From NCBI GenBank assembly GCA_002455335.1, contig DKKP01000270.1:16790-30940 (forward strand): 14,151 nt of DNA, in the 5' to 3' direction. Below, in pieces: positions 1 through 7,993 of the stretch. The notes below the pieces were generated by a model. The model was not told the DNA's origin, made no database searches, and saw only the letters and a list, made by a program, of their open reading frames with translations. Within the stretch, counting starts at the first letter, position 1; every line of letters begins with the position of its first letter. The DNA comes from Anaerolineales bacterium UBA6663. GTDB taxonomy: Bacteria; Chloroflexota; Anaerolineae; Anaerolineales; UBA6663. A program made the position numbers and the translations under genes.

Positions 1-1043
1 GCATCGGCCCGGCCGAGTTCTTCGACCCGGCGCGCGAGGCGCTGTTGCACCATTTCGAGATTGATTGTCGCGTGCTGTCGTACGACCAGTTCTGCGCGCC
101 GCCCGAGAGCCTGCTCCAGCCGGGCGCGCATGTCGATTGGTGGATCTCGATGAACCGCTCGACGCCCAATCGCATGTGGCGTCAGGTGCGGCCGGACGAC
201 ACCTTTCACGACATCTGGAGCACGCACAGCTTCAAGATGGAGAACGCCGTCGGCGCCTACGAGGGCTTCAAGAGTTGGCCGCTCAGCCAGGCGACGTCCG
301 TGGAAGACCTCAAGCGGCACCCATGGCCGTCGCCCGATTGGTGGGATTTCTCGCCCGTGCCGACGATCATGGCGGAGTCGGACCGGCACACGCCTTATCA
401 CTTTCGCTTTCGGATCGGCTCGGTCTTCGAGCTCGGCTGGCAATTGCGCGGGCTCGAGGAGTTCATGATCGACCTGGCAAGCCAGCCCGAATTTCCGATG
501 TACATCATGGACCGGATGACCGAGATCCTCGTGGAGAACCTGCGTCGGGTGCTCGAGGTCGCCGGCGATCGCCTCGATATGGTGTACTTCTACGACGATA
601 TCGCGACCCAGCAGTCGCTCCTGATCTCGAAGAAGATGTGGCGACAATATGTGCGTCCGCATCACGTCAGGCTGATCGAGATGGCACACAAGTACGGCAA
701 GCCCGTGATGTACCACACCGATGGCGCGATCAAGCAGATGCTGCCTGAGCTGATCGATATGGGCGTCGACCTGCTCAACCCGCTCCAACCCGACGCCAAG
801 GACATGGACCTCGACGCGATCAAGGCCGAATTCGGCGGCAAGTTGGCCTTTCACGGCGGCGTCGATATCATGCGCACATTGCCAAAGGGCAAGCCCGAAC
901 AGGTGCAAGCCGAGGTTCGCGAGCGGGTGCGCCAGCTCGGCCCTGGAGGTGGTTACATTTTGTGCAGTTCGCACCACATCCAGCCCGACACGCCGATCGC
1001 CAACGTCATCGCCATGTACGATCCCGCGCTGCGGGTGCTCTGA
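1..1043 (+). CDS. Uroporphyrinogen decarboxylase-fold (URO-D/methyltransferase family) protein, 5' end cut by window
   Basis: The frame is open from the first base (first full codon at 3) to the TGA at 1041-1043, giving 346 visible residues. The true start lies outside the window; a TTG at 45-47 is internal. Family members are usually about 340-400 residues, so probably only a few tens of N-terminal residues are missing. Visible family features are the segment RIGSVFELGWQLRG in the first half, the DMVYFYDDI strand, a HTDG turn (714-725) where many relatives have HSCG or HSDG, a GVDLLNPLQP strand, the FHGGVD segment, and a final YILCSSHHIQPDTP loop. This is the TIM-barrel fold shared by heme-pathway HemE and by corrinoid methyltransferases such as MtaA. 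The HxC zinc-binding pair of MtaA-like enzymes is not present at HTDG. It is more like the many uncharacterised COG0407 paralogues than true HemE. Substrate unknown; no corrinoid protein is visible beside it. Confidence 0.88.
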   Translation, partial: IGPAEFFDPAREALLHHFEIDCRVLSYDQFCAPPESLLQPGAHVDWWISMNRSTPNRMWRQVRPDDTFHDIWSTHSFKMENAVGAYEGFKSWPLSQATSVEDLKRHPWPSPDWWDFSPVPTIMAESDRHTPYHFRFRIGSVFELGWQLRGLEEFMIDLASQPEFPMYIMDRMTEILVENLRRVLEVAGDRLDMVYFYDDIATQQSLLISKKMWRQYVRPHHVRLIEMAHKYGKPVMYHTDGAIKQMLPELIDMGVDLLNPLQPDAKDMDLDAIKAEFGGKLAFHGGVDIMRTLPKGKPEQVQAEVRERVRQLGPGGGYILCSSHHIQPDTPIANVIAMYDPALRVL

Positions 1044-1057
1044 GCAGGCCGAGGCGG

Positions 1058-1073
1058 GACGACTGACGTCGTC
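1058..1073. terminator. Short GACGAC/GTCGTC hairpin downstream of the URO-D gene
   Basis: A perfect 6-bp inverted repeat, GACGAC-TGAC-GTCGTC, starts 14 bp after the URO-D stop codon. Its position suits a transcription end, but there is no T-run after it, so it may be a chance repeat in G+C-rich DNA. Confidence 0.25.
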
Positions 1074-1124
1074 ACTACACGACCATATGGGCCTGCTGAA
1101 CGGGGCGCCCCCGCGCTCGCGCGG

Positions 1125-1144
1125 ATCGCGGGTCTCGCGATAAT
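1125..1144 (+). promoter_or_regulatory. Inverted repeat overlapping a -10-like box just upstream of addB
   Basis: ATCGCG-GGTCT-CGCGAT (1125-1141) is a perfect 6-bp inverted repeat. Its right arm overlaps GATAAT (1139-1144), a good -10 match that ends 8 nt before the addB ATG at 1153. That spacing would place transcription start at or next to the ATG, giving a leaderless mRNA, and no well-spaced Shine-Dalgarno is present (only AAGG 3 nt from the ATG). No convincing -35 hexamer is seen. The repeat could be an operator sitting on the promoter. This is inference from position and symmetry. Confidence 0.35.
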
Positions 1145-1152
1145 CAAGGCCT

Positions 1153-4100
1153 ATGAGCCTCCCCCTTGAGGCGACCGGCCCCGTGCTTTGGATCGGCCCG
1201 GCCGCGAGCGGCAAGACCCAGGCCTGCATCGACCGGGTCCGAGCGCAGGCGCGCGCCGCGCCTCTGACGCCAACCTGGGCGCTGCTCCCTGATGGTCAAC
1301 AGGTCAACGCCTTCCGTCGTAGGCTCCTCGCTTCTGGCGGAGCCTTAGGCGTGCGCGTCGGCACCTTCGATGGCCTGTACACCGAGCTCCTGGCTCTGGC
1401 CGACAAGCCACTCCCAATCGCACCCGAACCTGTGCTGCATCGCCTGATCCAGTCGGTGCTCGACCGGCTTACCGAGGAAGGCGCACTACGGCACTATGCC
1501 CCGATCCGACGCCGGCCCGGGCTGGCCCTGGCGCTCAATGACCTCTTCGCCGAGCTCAAGCGCTCGCGGGTTGCCCCAGATGCGCTGACCGGGGCGATGG
1601 CCGAGTCGGAGCCCCGGCTCCAGGAACTCGCCGCCGCTTACGAACGCTACCAGGCCGCACTGATCCACGCCGGTTGGGCCGACAGCGAAGGCCGTGGTTG
1701 GTTGGCCATCGAGGCGCTGACCCATGATCCGAACCTCGCTTCGGGCTGGCACGTGGTCGTCGACGGGTTTGACTCGTTCACGGCCACACAGCGCGAAACG
1801 CTCCGCCTGCTGCAGGCCCGAACCGGCTGGCTGGCGGTGACGCTCATGGGCGAGGGCGATCTGTCACGCAGTGCCTATCGCCGTTTTCGCACGACGCTCG
1901 AGACGTTGCGTGCCGATGGCCTGGCACTCACGACGCAGTTCCTGCCGGGCAGCCGTGCGCGACCGGTCATCCTGCGCGATCTCGCCGACGCGATCTTCGA
2001 CGGGCGCGGCCAGAGTCGCGCCGCGCGATCCGTGTCGGCCTCGCCCGGCGAGCTGGCCTCGCCCGGCGAGCTGGCCTCGCCCGGCGAGCTGGCCTCGCCC
2101 GTCTCCTTTCTCGAGGCGCAAACGCAGGCGCTCGAGGCACGCGAGGCCTTGCGTTGGATCAAAGCCCGACACCTCCGCGACGGTGTGCCGCTTTCGGACT
2201 GCGCCGTGATCGCTCGCGATCTCGAATTGTATGTGCCGTACCTCACCGAGACGGCGCGTGAGTTTGGCCTGCCGCTGGCGCTGGTCTCGGGCGCCCCGCT
2301 CGAGACGAACCCGGTCGTTGGCGCACTCCTCAATGTGCTCGGGTTGCCGCTCTCCGATTGGGAGAGGCGGCCGGTGCTGGATCTGATCCGCTCGCCGTAC
2401 ATCGATCTCAGCGGATTCGGGCTGATGCGCCAAGACGCAGCCCGGATCGACGCGGTTGCCCGCGTCGGGCAGGTGATCGCCGGCCTCGACCAGTGGCGCG
2501 AGGCCTTTGAGATCGCTGCTGCCGAGCCCGCGGGCCACGTAGAAATCGAGGTGCTGGATGAGGATCTGACGCCTCCGTCCTTGCCTCGCGGCGCGGTCGC
2601 CCGGACGCTGGGCGACGGGTTGCTGGCCGGGTTTGCCCGCCTGACGCCGCCCGAGCCACTCACCCTGCGCGGTTACGTCGCCTGGGTAGAGGACGTGATC
2701 GAGACGCTCCGGATCGAAACGGCGCTGCGGCAGCATCCCGAAACAGAAGCGCGGGATCGGGCGGCCATGGCTGCGTTGCGCGAGGTCTTCGCCGCCCTCG
2801 TCCTGAGCGATACGCTCTTCGGGCAGGATGGCGAAAGGACGTATGCCGAGTTCCAGACCGAGCTGCGGGGCGCCGTCGCAGCGGCCCGGTTCATCGCCGG
2901 CCCGCGCCCGACCGGCGCGATCCTGGCGGCAGACCTGCGCCGCGCACGCGGCGTGCCCTATGCCGCTGTCGCGGTGCTTGGGTTGGCCGAGGGGCTCTTT
3001 CCGGCCCCACTCAACGAGGACCCTTTTCTTTCGGACGAGGAGCGGCAGGCGCTCCAGGAGCGCGGCCTGCCGCTCGAGCCGCGGCTGCGCAGCGATCAGC
3101 AGTCGTTGTTCTATGAGGCGATCACCCGGGCTGAGCGCTTCTTGCTGCTGACTCGTCCGTACCTTGCCGACGATGGCGAAGCCTGGCAGCCGTCGCCGTT
3201 CTGGCAGGCGGCACGCATCGTCGTTGGCGGTCCAGTGCGTCGCGTTCGGCAGGGTGATCCGCTGGCCGCGGGCGAGGCCGCCTCCCTGAATGAAGCGCTC
3301 GCCGACGAGACGGTGGCCGATCCCGAGCCCGCCGGTCTCCGTCCGACCCTCGACCATCTGCGATCTGTGTTGACGGCGCGCCTGACCACGCAGATCGACG
3401 GACCGTACGAGGGCGACCTGACCGTGGGCGCCGCACACTTCGCGGCGCGCTACGGGCCGGAGCACACCTGGAGCCCAAGTCGACTCGAGGCATATGGCGC
3501 TTGCGGCTTCAGGTTCTTCATCGGGTCGGCGCTTGGGCTCGAACCGCGCGTCCCGCCGCAGGTCGGCCTCGACGCCGCTCAGTTGGGCACGCTCTTGCAC
3601 AGCATCCTCGAGAACGTCTATCGGGCGGCTGCACCCGACGATGTCGAAGGTCTGATCGCTGCGCTGCCCGCCGTCGCCGCGCCGATCTTCGCGGCCGCAC
3701 CGCGCAAGCTGGGTTTTCGGCCGACTGGCCTCTGGGCGCGCCAACAGACCGAGTTGTTGGATTGGCTGACGGCGACGTTGCATGGCCTGGCCGAGATCGC
3801 AGATGACTTCGTTCCGATCGCCTTCGAGCAACGCTTTTCGAGCCTCGAGCTCGATACGCCCGCGGGTCGGGTGCGCATCCGGGGTGTGATCGACCGGGTC
3901 GACCGCAACGGCGCGGGCGACGTGCGCGTGATCGACTACAAGACGGGGGCAGCGCATCTCGATCCGGGCGCGCTGATCCGCGGGGCCCGACTGCAATTGC
4001 CGTTGTACGCCGCCGCAGCCGAGCAGGAGCTCGGCCTTGGGCGCCCGGTGGATGGTCTGTATTGGGCGATTCGGCGTGGCACAGCCGGTGGGCTGCGTCT

Positions 4101-4305
4101 GGCAGCGTTCGAGTTCACGTCCGACGGTGGCCCGGCGCAGCGCGGCGTGTCTGGCGCGATTTCGCTGGCCGCCGAGCATATCGCCAGCTCGGTTCGCGGC
4201 ATTCGGGCCGGACGCTTTCTGCCTGAGCCGCCGCGCGACGGCTGTCCCGAGTACTGTCCGGCTGCAGCGTTCTGTTGGCGCTACAGCCCGGAGCGCTGGG
4301 CATGA
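1153..4305 (+). CDS. addB: AddB-type ATP-dependent helicase/nuclease subunit (PD-(D/E)XK nuclease with Fe-S cysteines)
   Basis: This 1050-residue protein is the AddB partner of AddA, for resection of double-strand DNA ends before RecA-mediated repair. It has a Walker A-type loop GPAASGKT at residues 15-22, degenerate helicase-like domains in the middle, and a C-terminal RecB-family nuclease. The expected nuclease residues are present: H816 (in LLHSILENVY), D914 (GVIDRVD), D928 and K930 (VIDYKTG), and Q948/Y952 (LQLPLY). C784 with C1031, C1035 and C1041 matches the AddB/Cas4-like arrangement for a 4Fe-4S cluster; the last three are spaced C-x3-C-x5-C. The start is well fixed: an in-frame TAA at 1141-1143 lies just upstream of the ATG. 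The gene ends in ATGA, overlapping addA. An unusual in-frame repeat (three SPGELA units, residues about 297-316) sits in the linker before the helicase-like segment starting VSFLEAQ. Very likely AddB; AddB proteins vary widely in sequence, so the name rests on domain order and the neighbour. Confidence 0.92.
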   Translation: MSLPLEATGPVLWIGPAASGKTQACIDRVRAQARAAPLTPTWALLPDGQQVNAFRRRLLASGGALGVRVGTFDGLYTELLALADKPLPIAPEPVLHRLIQSVLDRLTEEGALRHYAPIRRRPGLALALNDLFAELKRSRVAPDALTGAMAESEPRLQELAAAYERYQAALIHAGWADSEGRGWLAIEALTHDPNLASGWHVVVDGFDSFTATQRETLRLLQARTGWLAVTLMGEGDLSRSAYRRFRTTLETLRADGLALTTQFLPGSRARPVILRDLADAIFDGRGQSRAARSVSASPGELASPGELASPGELASPVSFLEAQTQALEAREALRWIKARHLRDGVPLSDCAVIARDLELYVPYLTETAREFGLPLALVSGAPLETNPVVGALLNVLGLPLSDWERRPVLDLIRSPYIDLSGFGLMRQDAARIDAVARVGQVIAGLDQWREAFEIAAAEPAGHVEIEVLDEDLTPPSLPRGAVARTLGDGLLAGFARLTPPEPLTLRGYVAWVEDVIETLRIETALRQHPETEARDRAAMAALREVFAALVLSDTLFGQDGERTYAEFQTELRGAVAAARFIAGPRPTGAILAADLRRARGVPYAAVAVLGLAEGLFPAPLNEDPFLSDEERQALQERGLPLEPRLRSDQQSLFYEAITRAERFLLLTRPYLADDGEAWQPSPFWQAARIVVGGPVRRVRQGDPLAAGEAASLNEALADETVADPEPAGLRPTLDHLRSVLTARLTTQIDGPYEGDLTVGAAHFAARYGPEHTWSPSRLEAYGACGFRFFIGSALGLEPRVPPQVGLDAAQLGTLLHSILENVYRAAAPDDVEGLIAALPAVAAPIFAAAPRKLGFRPTGLWARQQTELLDWLTATLHGLAEIADDFVPIAFEQRFSSLELDTPAGRVRIRGVIDRVDRNGAGDVRVIDYKTGAAHLDPGALIRGARLQLPLYAAAAEQELGLGRPVDGLYWAIRRGTAGGLRLAAFEFTSDGGPAQRGVSGAISLAAEHIASSVRGIRAGRFLPEPPRDGCPEYCPAAAFCWRYSPERWA
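2041..2101 (+). repeat. Three 18-bp tandem repeats in frame within addB (SPGELA units)
   Basis: The unit TCGCCCGGCGAGCTGGCC occurs three times without a mismatch (2041-2058, 2059-2076, 2077-2094), followed by a partial TCGCCCG (2095-2101). Each unit contains the near-palindrome CTCGCC-C-GGCGAG and encodes Ser-Pro-Gly-Glu-Leu-Ala. Perfect identity at all codon positions suggests recent amplification. A related repeat with the same core is in dnaE at the window end. Confidence 0.97.
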
Positions 4306-7300
4306 CGACCCTGGTCGACTTCTTCTCGCTCAAGGACGCCCAACGCGAGGCCGCCCTGGCCCGCGGAGTCGATGTCGCCGTCTTGGCCGGCGCCGGTTCA
4401 GGCAAGACCCGTACCCTGGCGGCCCGCTTTATCACCTTGCTTGGCGAACTGCGTCGGCCGCGCGCGCTGGCGGCGATCACGTTCACCGAGAAGGCGGCGC
4501 GCGAGATGCGCAACCGCATCCGCGCCGAGATCGTGGCCTGGCGCGACGGGCCGTGCCCGCCCGTTGAGCGCGCTCTTTGGGCAGACCTCGAGGCCGAGAT
4601 CGACACTGCACGCATCGGCACGATCCATGGCCTGTGCGCCGCAATCCTGCGCGCGCATCCGGCCGAAGCCGAGATCGACCCGCGTTTTAGCGTGCTCGAA
4701 GAGGGCGATGCGCTTCGCCTCCGTCTTGAGGTCGCCGACCGCGCTGCGCAGTGGGCCAGCGATCGGGCCGAGCTCGCGCCGCTCTTCGATGCGTTTGGGC
4801 CCTCCGGTTTGGCCGATGTTCTGAGTGATCTGCTGGCCGATCGGCTCACGGCCGAGTCGGTCCTGACGCGGCCCGACGTCGCCACAGCCTGGCAGACGAA
4901 CGCCGCAGCGCAGTTGCGGGATTTTCTCGTTGACCCCGCCGTAAGCGATGCCTGTGCCGAGTTGCGCGCCCTGGCCGAATCGGGCCGCCTCGTCGCCGAC
5001 GCCGGCGATAAACTCGCGGGCCAGGTTCGACAGCTGCTCCAGGCCCTGGGCCCGGCCGAGGCAGCCCTTGCTGCGAAAACGCTGTGGCCGGCGTTGATTG
5101 GCCTCTTCGCTGTACGACGTGCGTGCGTCGGCGGCGCCGGGCTGAAGACCAGTCGCGCTAAATCCGCAGTGAGGACGATCAAGGAGGCCTACGATCGTAG
5201 CCTGGCGCCCTGGCTGGGCGGCGCCAAGGAGGCGGATCCACCTCCCGATCGAGGGTCCGACGACGCCGTCAGTGCCTTGCTGCCGCTGCTGGCGATCGCC
5301 TTCACCCACGCGGCGGACGGCTATCGCGCCGAGAAGGATGCACGGCAGGCGCTGGATTTCGACGATCTCGAGGACAAAGCCCTAGCCCTGCTCCGGATCG
5401 GGGTGATCCGCGCCCGCTGGCAGGCTCAAATCGAAGCCTTGCTGGTCGATGAGTTTCAGGACACGAACGCCCGTCAGCGGGAGATCGTCGAATCGCTTGC
5501 GGGCACGTACGACGGGCGGCGAGGCCGATTGTTCGTGGTGGGCGATGCCAAGCAGAGCATCTATCGTTTCCGCGGCGCTGATGTGCGCGTGTTCCGCGCG
5601 ATGGATCGCGCCATCGGCGCGCGGGGTGGGCATTCACTGGCGCTCGATCGCACGTACCGGGCGCATCCAGCGCTTGTCGCCGGCATCAACGACCTCGGCG
5701 CCGCCGTGCTCGACGGCGTCCCGGTCGGCGACTCGCGAGTGCCCTTCGCCCCGTTGCAGGCAGGGCGTGCTCCGGTCGCGCGGGTGGCTGGCCCTTACAT
5801 CCGCTTCGTGGCGGGGCAGGGCGAGACGAGCGCCGATGGCCGGGCCGTGGCGGCCTCGGCTCTGGCGCGCGAGTTGATCGGGCTCAACGCCCAGGGGATT
5901 CGCTGGGACGAGATGGCCTTGCTCTTCCGCGCATCGACGGGTTTCCCAGTCTACGAAGGCGCATTCGAGGCCGCAGGCATCCCGTTCGTGACCGTGGCCG
6001 GTCGTGGCTTCTACGATCGGCCCGAGATCCGGGATGTGTTGAACGTGCTGACCGCCGTCGCCGATCCGTGGGACGACCTGGCGCTGGCCGGGGCGCTGCG
6101 CTCGCCGATGTTTGGGCTGAGTGACGCCGCTTTGTACACCCTGCGCTGGTCGGGCGAGGGCGAGCCGCGCGCGTTGTGGGTGGCGCTTCAACAGGTTCCG
6201 AGCGCGCTCGGGACGAACATGGCCGGATTGGCCAGACGCGCCAGCACCGTGCTCTCAGGGCTGCAAGGCGCCGTTGATCGGGTTCCGGTCGCCGAGTTGC
6301 TCAAGCGCCTGCTGGACGAGACCTTCTACCTGGCGACGCTGACGGGCGTGGCCGGTGGGTCGCGGCTCCGACGCAATCTCGATAAGCTCCTGGCCGAGGC
6401 GCATCGGAGCGGTTGGACGCGGCTGAGCGACTTCCTCGAGACGGTTCAGACCTGGCGCGACGTCGGCGTACGTGAGGGCGAGGCCCCCAGCGACGCGGGC
6501 GGCGCCGTGTGTTTGCTGACCGTGCATAAGGCCAAGGGCCTGGAGTTCCCGGTCGTGGTCCTGGCGGATGCGGGCTATAGCGCTCGACACTCAGGCGGGC
6601 CTCTGCTCATGGATCCGCAAATCGGTTCTGCACTTGCGCCGCCCCGTCTTGAGACACCGTCGCTGGCGTATCGGCTGGCCCTGCGCGAGACGGCCCGCCA
6701 TGAGCAGGCCGAGGAGGCGCGACTTCTCTACGTGGCGGCGACACGGGCCCAGGAAATGCTGATCGTCTCGGGTCATGTCGCCAAGCGCGGGGGCGAGACC
6801 TGGCTGACGCGCCTCGGTGGGTCGGCCGGTGTGAATCTGCAGGCATTAGCCGGCGAGCCCGGCATCCTTCGAACGGCGACGTTGCCGTGTGGCGAAACGA
6901 TCACGGCCGTCGTGGAAGCGACGGTGAGCATCGCAACGGCCCCCGCGCCCGAGCGCATCGCCGGGCCGGTCGAGTTCGAGGACGGGGCCGGGTCTCTGTT
7001 CGGGCCGATCACCCCCCCTTCTGGCGCGCCAGCGGAAGACCCATCGGACGGCGATTTGCGCTCGCACCGCGCCACCCGCCGTCTGGCACAGCTCGATGGC
7101 CTCGTCGTCGGGCGCCTGGTTCATCAGGCGCTGCGGCGTTGGCGTTTCCCTGGGGATGCAGGCTTCGAAAACCTGATGGTCGCCGCGGCCCGCGTTGAAC
7201 GCTTGATCGACACCGAGCAAGCTGGGCCGCACGTCACGCGGGCGGGGCTGCTGCTGGAGCGCCTGCGGGCCGATCCGGGTTGGGTGGAGCTCAACACCGC

Positions 7301-7592
7301 ACAGCGCGACGGGCGGTTGCATCACGAGGTCCCGTATTTTCTTCCCGGCCTGGGCGCCGGCGCCATCGACTTGCTGTATCAGGACGTGTCTGGCGGTTGG
7401 GGCATCGTGGACTTCAAGACCGATGTCATCCTGGAGGGTGAAAGCCCCGAGGATCAGGTCCGTAGCGGCTATCACGCGCAGCTCCGGCGTTATATCGATG
7501 CTGTTCGGATCCTGCTGAATGTCGTGCCGACCGCGCGTCTGTGTTGGCTGGATCATCATGGAAACGTCATCTGGGAGACCGTGGGCGCCTGA
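4302..7592 (+). CDS. addA: AddA-type UvrD/RecB-like helicase-nuclease subunit
   Basis: This 1096-residue protein is the ATP-driven 3'-5' helicase and nuclease subunit of AddAB. Superfamily 1 helicase motifs are in order: a Q-motif glutamine at Q14, Walker A AGAGSGKT (29-36), Ia TFTEKAAREM, II DEFQDT (383-388), III GDAKQSIYRFRG (414-425), IV near LDRTYR, V TVHKAKGLEFP (740-750) and VI YVAATRAQEM (810-819). The C-terminal nuclease has H941 (GRLVHQALRRW), D1023 (GAIDLLY), D1037 and K1039 (IVDFKTD), and a QLRRY segment, so its active site appears intact. It is slightly shorter than the roughly 1200 residues of Bacillus AddA. I chose the ATG at 4302, which overlaps the addB stop as ATGA and implies coupled translation, over the in-frame TTG at 4275, which would extend back inside addB. 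The addB-addA order is the same as in Bacillus. Confidence 0.95.
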   Translation: MTTLVDFFSLKDAQREAALARGVDVAVLAGAGSGKTRTLAARFITLLGELRRPRALAAITFTEKAAREMRNRIRAEIVAWRDGPCPPVERALWADLEAEIDTARIGTIHGLCAAILRAHPAEAEIDPRFSVLEEGDALRLRLEVADRAAQWASDRAELAPLFDAFGPSGLADVLSDLLADRLTAESVLTRPDVATAWQTNAAAQLRDFLVDPAVSDACAELRALAESGRLVADAGDKLAGQVRQLLQALGPAEAALAAKTLWPALIGLFAVRRACVGGAGLKTSRAKSAVRTIKEAYDRSLAPWLGGAKEADPPPDRGSDDAVSALLPLLAIAFTHAADGYRAEKDARQALDFDDLEDKALALLRIGVIRARWQAQIEALLVDEFQDTNARQREIVESLAGTYDGRRGRLFVVGDAKQSIYRFRGADVRVFRAMDRAIGARGGHSLALDRTYRAHPALVAGINDLGAAVLDGVPVGDSRVPFAPLQAGRAPVARVAGPYIRFVAGQGETSADGRAVAASALARELIGLNAQGIRWDEMALLFRASTGFPVYEGAFEAAGIPFVTVAGRGFYDRPEIRDVLNVLTAVADPWDDLALAGALRSPMFGLSDAALYTLRWSGEGEPRALWVALQQVPSALGTNMAGLARRASTVLSGLQGAVDRVPVAELLKRLLDETFYLATLTGVAGGSRLRRNLDKLLAEAHRSGWTRLSDFLETVQTWRDVGVREGEAPSDAGGAVCLLTVHKAKGLEFPVVVLADAGYSARHSGGPLLMDPQIGSALAPPRLETPSLAYRLALRETARHEQAEEARLLYVAATRAQEMLIVSGHVAKRGGETWLTRLGGSAGVNLQALAGEPGILRTATLPCGETITAVVEATVSIATAPAPERIAGPVEFEDGAGSLFGPITPPSGAPAEDPSDGDLRSHRATRRLAQLDGLVVGRLVHQALRRWRFPGDAGFENLMVAAARVERLIDTEQAGPHVTRAGLLLERLRADPGWVELNTAQRDGRLHHEVPYFLPGLGAGAIDLLYQDVSGGWGIVDFKTDVILEGESPEDQVRSGYHAQLRRYIDAVRILLNVVPTARLCWLDHHGNVIWETVGA

Positions 7593-7679
7593 GACGGGCA
7601 AGACGATCTGCCGTCCACGCCGCCAGATGGCCTGCGCGAGCACGAATCGATCCTTGTGGCAAGTCGGCCGTTGCTCGTC

Positions 7680-7699
7680 GCCCCGGCTGAGGTCGGGGC
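7680..7699 (+). terminator. GC-rich hairpin downstream of addA
   Basis: GCCCCGGC-TGAG-GTCGGGGC forms an 8-bp stem (one G-U pair) with a 4-nt loop, 88 nt after the addA stop. There is no T-run after it, so it would be an atypical intrinsic terminator or just an mRNA 3'-end structure. It is the strongest hairpin in the first half of this gap. Confidence 0.4.
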
Positions 7700-7979
7700 C
7701 AAGACCGTGCAGTCAGAGGAGCCGTTGGCCACTGGATCTCGGCGAGGGCCGGGATGACCAGCGATGATCGCGTTGTACAACTGGCGCAAGTGGATTTGCC
7801 AACAGCATCGCCATAGGTTTGGGCACGAGGCCGTGAGGGCGCGGATTGTCAGCAATCATGGCGGCACAAAATCCGTTGAGGTCCTTTCGGACGTCACTGG
7901 CGTTAGGCCAGCGGTGCGTTTATAACAAGGCAATAAGGTATTGACGGACGCACCCCGTGGGCCGAACGTACGGATTGTC

Positions 7980-7984
7980 GGAGG
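7980..7984 (+). promoter_or_regulatory. Shine-Dalgarno GGAGG for the HD-GYP gene
   Basis: GGAGG lies 9 nt before the ATG at 7994 and fixes that start. It is flanked by two copies of CGGATTGT (7971-7978 and 7985-7992), with a third copy at 7842-7849. Confidence 0.8.
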
Positions 7985-7993
7985 CGGATTGTT

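Larger units (their letters stand above)
7593..7993 (+). other. 401-bp gene-free interval with a chain of small hairpins before the HD-GYP gene
   Basis: No convincing coding sequence is present: the short open frames here lack ribosome sites and resemble no protein family I know. After the hairpin at 7680-7699 the interval contains a 10-bp palindrome GTTGTACAAC (7772-7781), then GATTG-TCAG-CAATC (7844-7857), TGAGGTCC-TTTC-GGACGTCA (7877-7896, one G-G mismatch), CTGGC-GTTAG-GCCAG (7897-7911), and a long stem GGTGCGT/ACGCACC (7913-7919 with 7948-7954) enclosing CAATA-AGG-TATTG (7931-7943). Possible promoter pieces are TATAAC (7921-7926) as a -10 and TTGACG (7941-7946) as a -35, but neither has a good partner. 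The adjacency of the last three hairpins suggests a structured leader or a regulatory site. It does not match the c-di-GMP riboswitch classes as I know them. Confidence 0.5.

Noticed and set aside
1864..4179. A 771-codon open frame on the minus strand inside addB
   Set aside because: It is antisense to a gene with clear AddB motifs, its product is Arg/Gln-rich with no recognisable domain, and long antisense frames are expected in G+C-rich coding DNA.
4275..4301. TTG at 4275 as the addA start
   Set aside because: The ATG at 4302 in the ATGA overlap is the standard coupled start and keeps the usual short distance to the Walker A motif.
4115..5309. Long minus-strand frames opposite the addB end and the addA start
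   Set aside because: They overlap the helicase motifs of addA, have low-complexity Arg/Ala/Ser-rich products and no ribosome site; composition artefacts.
7556..7855. A 99-codon minus-strand frame in the addA/HD-GYP gap
   Set aside because: TTG start without ribosome site, overlaps the addA end, and no family resemblance; treated as non-coding.
7902..7908. GTTAGGC resembling an integron attC core
   Set aside because: No matching RYYYAAC partner is found 60-140 bp upstream, no second site and no integrase gene; the match is too short.
7593..7993. A c-di-GMP (GEMM) riboswitch before the HD-GYP gene
   Set aside because: I could not find the conserved GEMM core sequences; the hairpins seen are a different arrangement.
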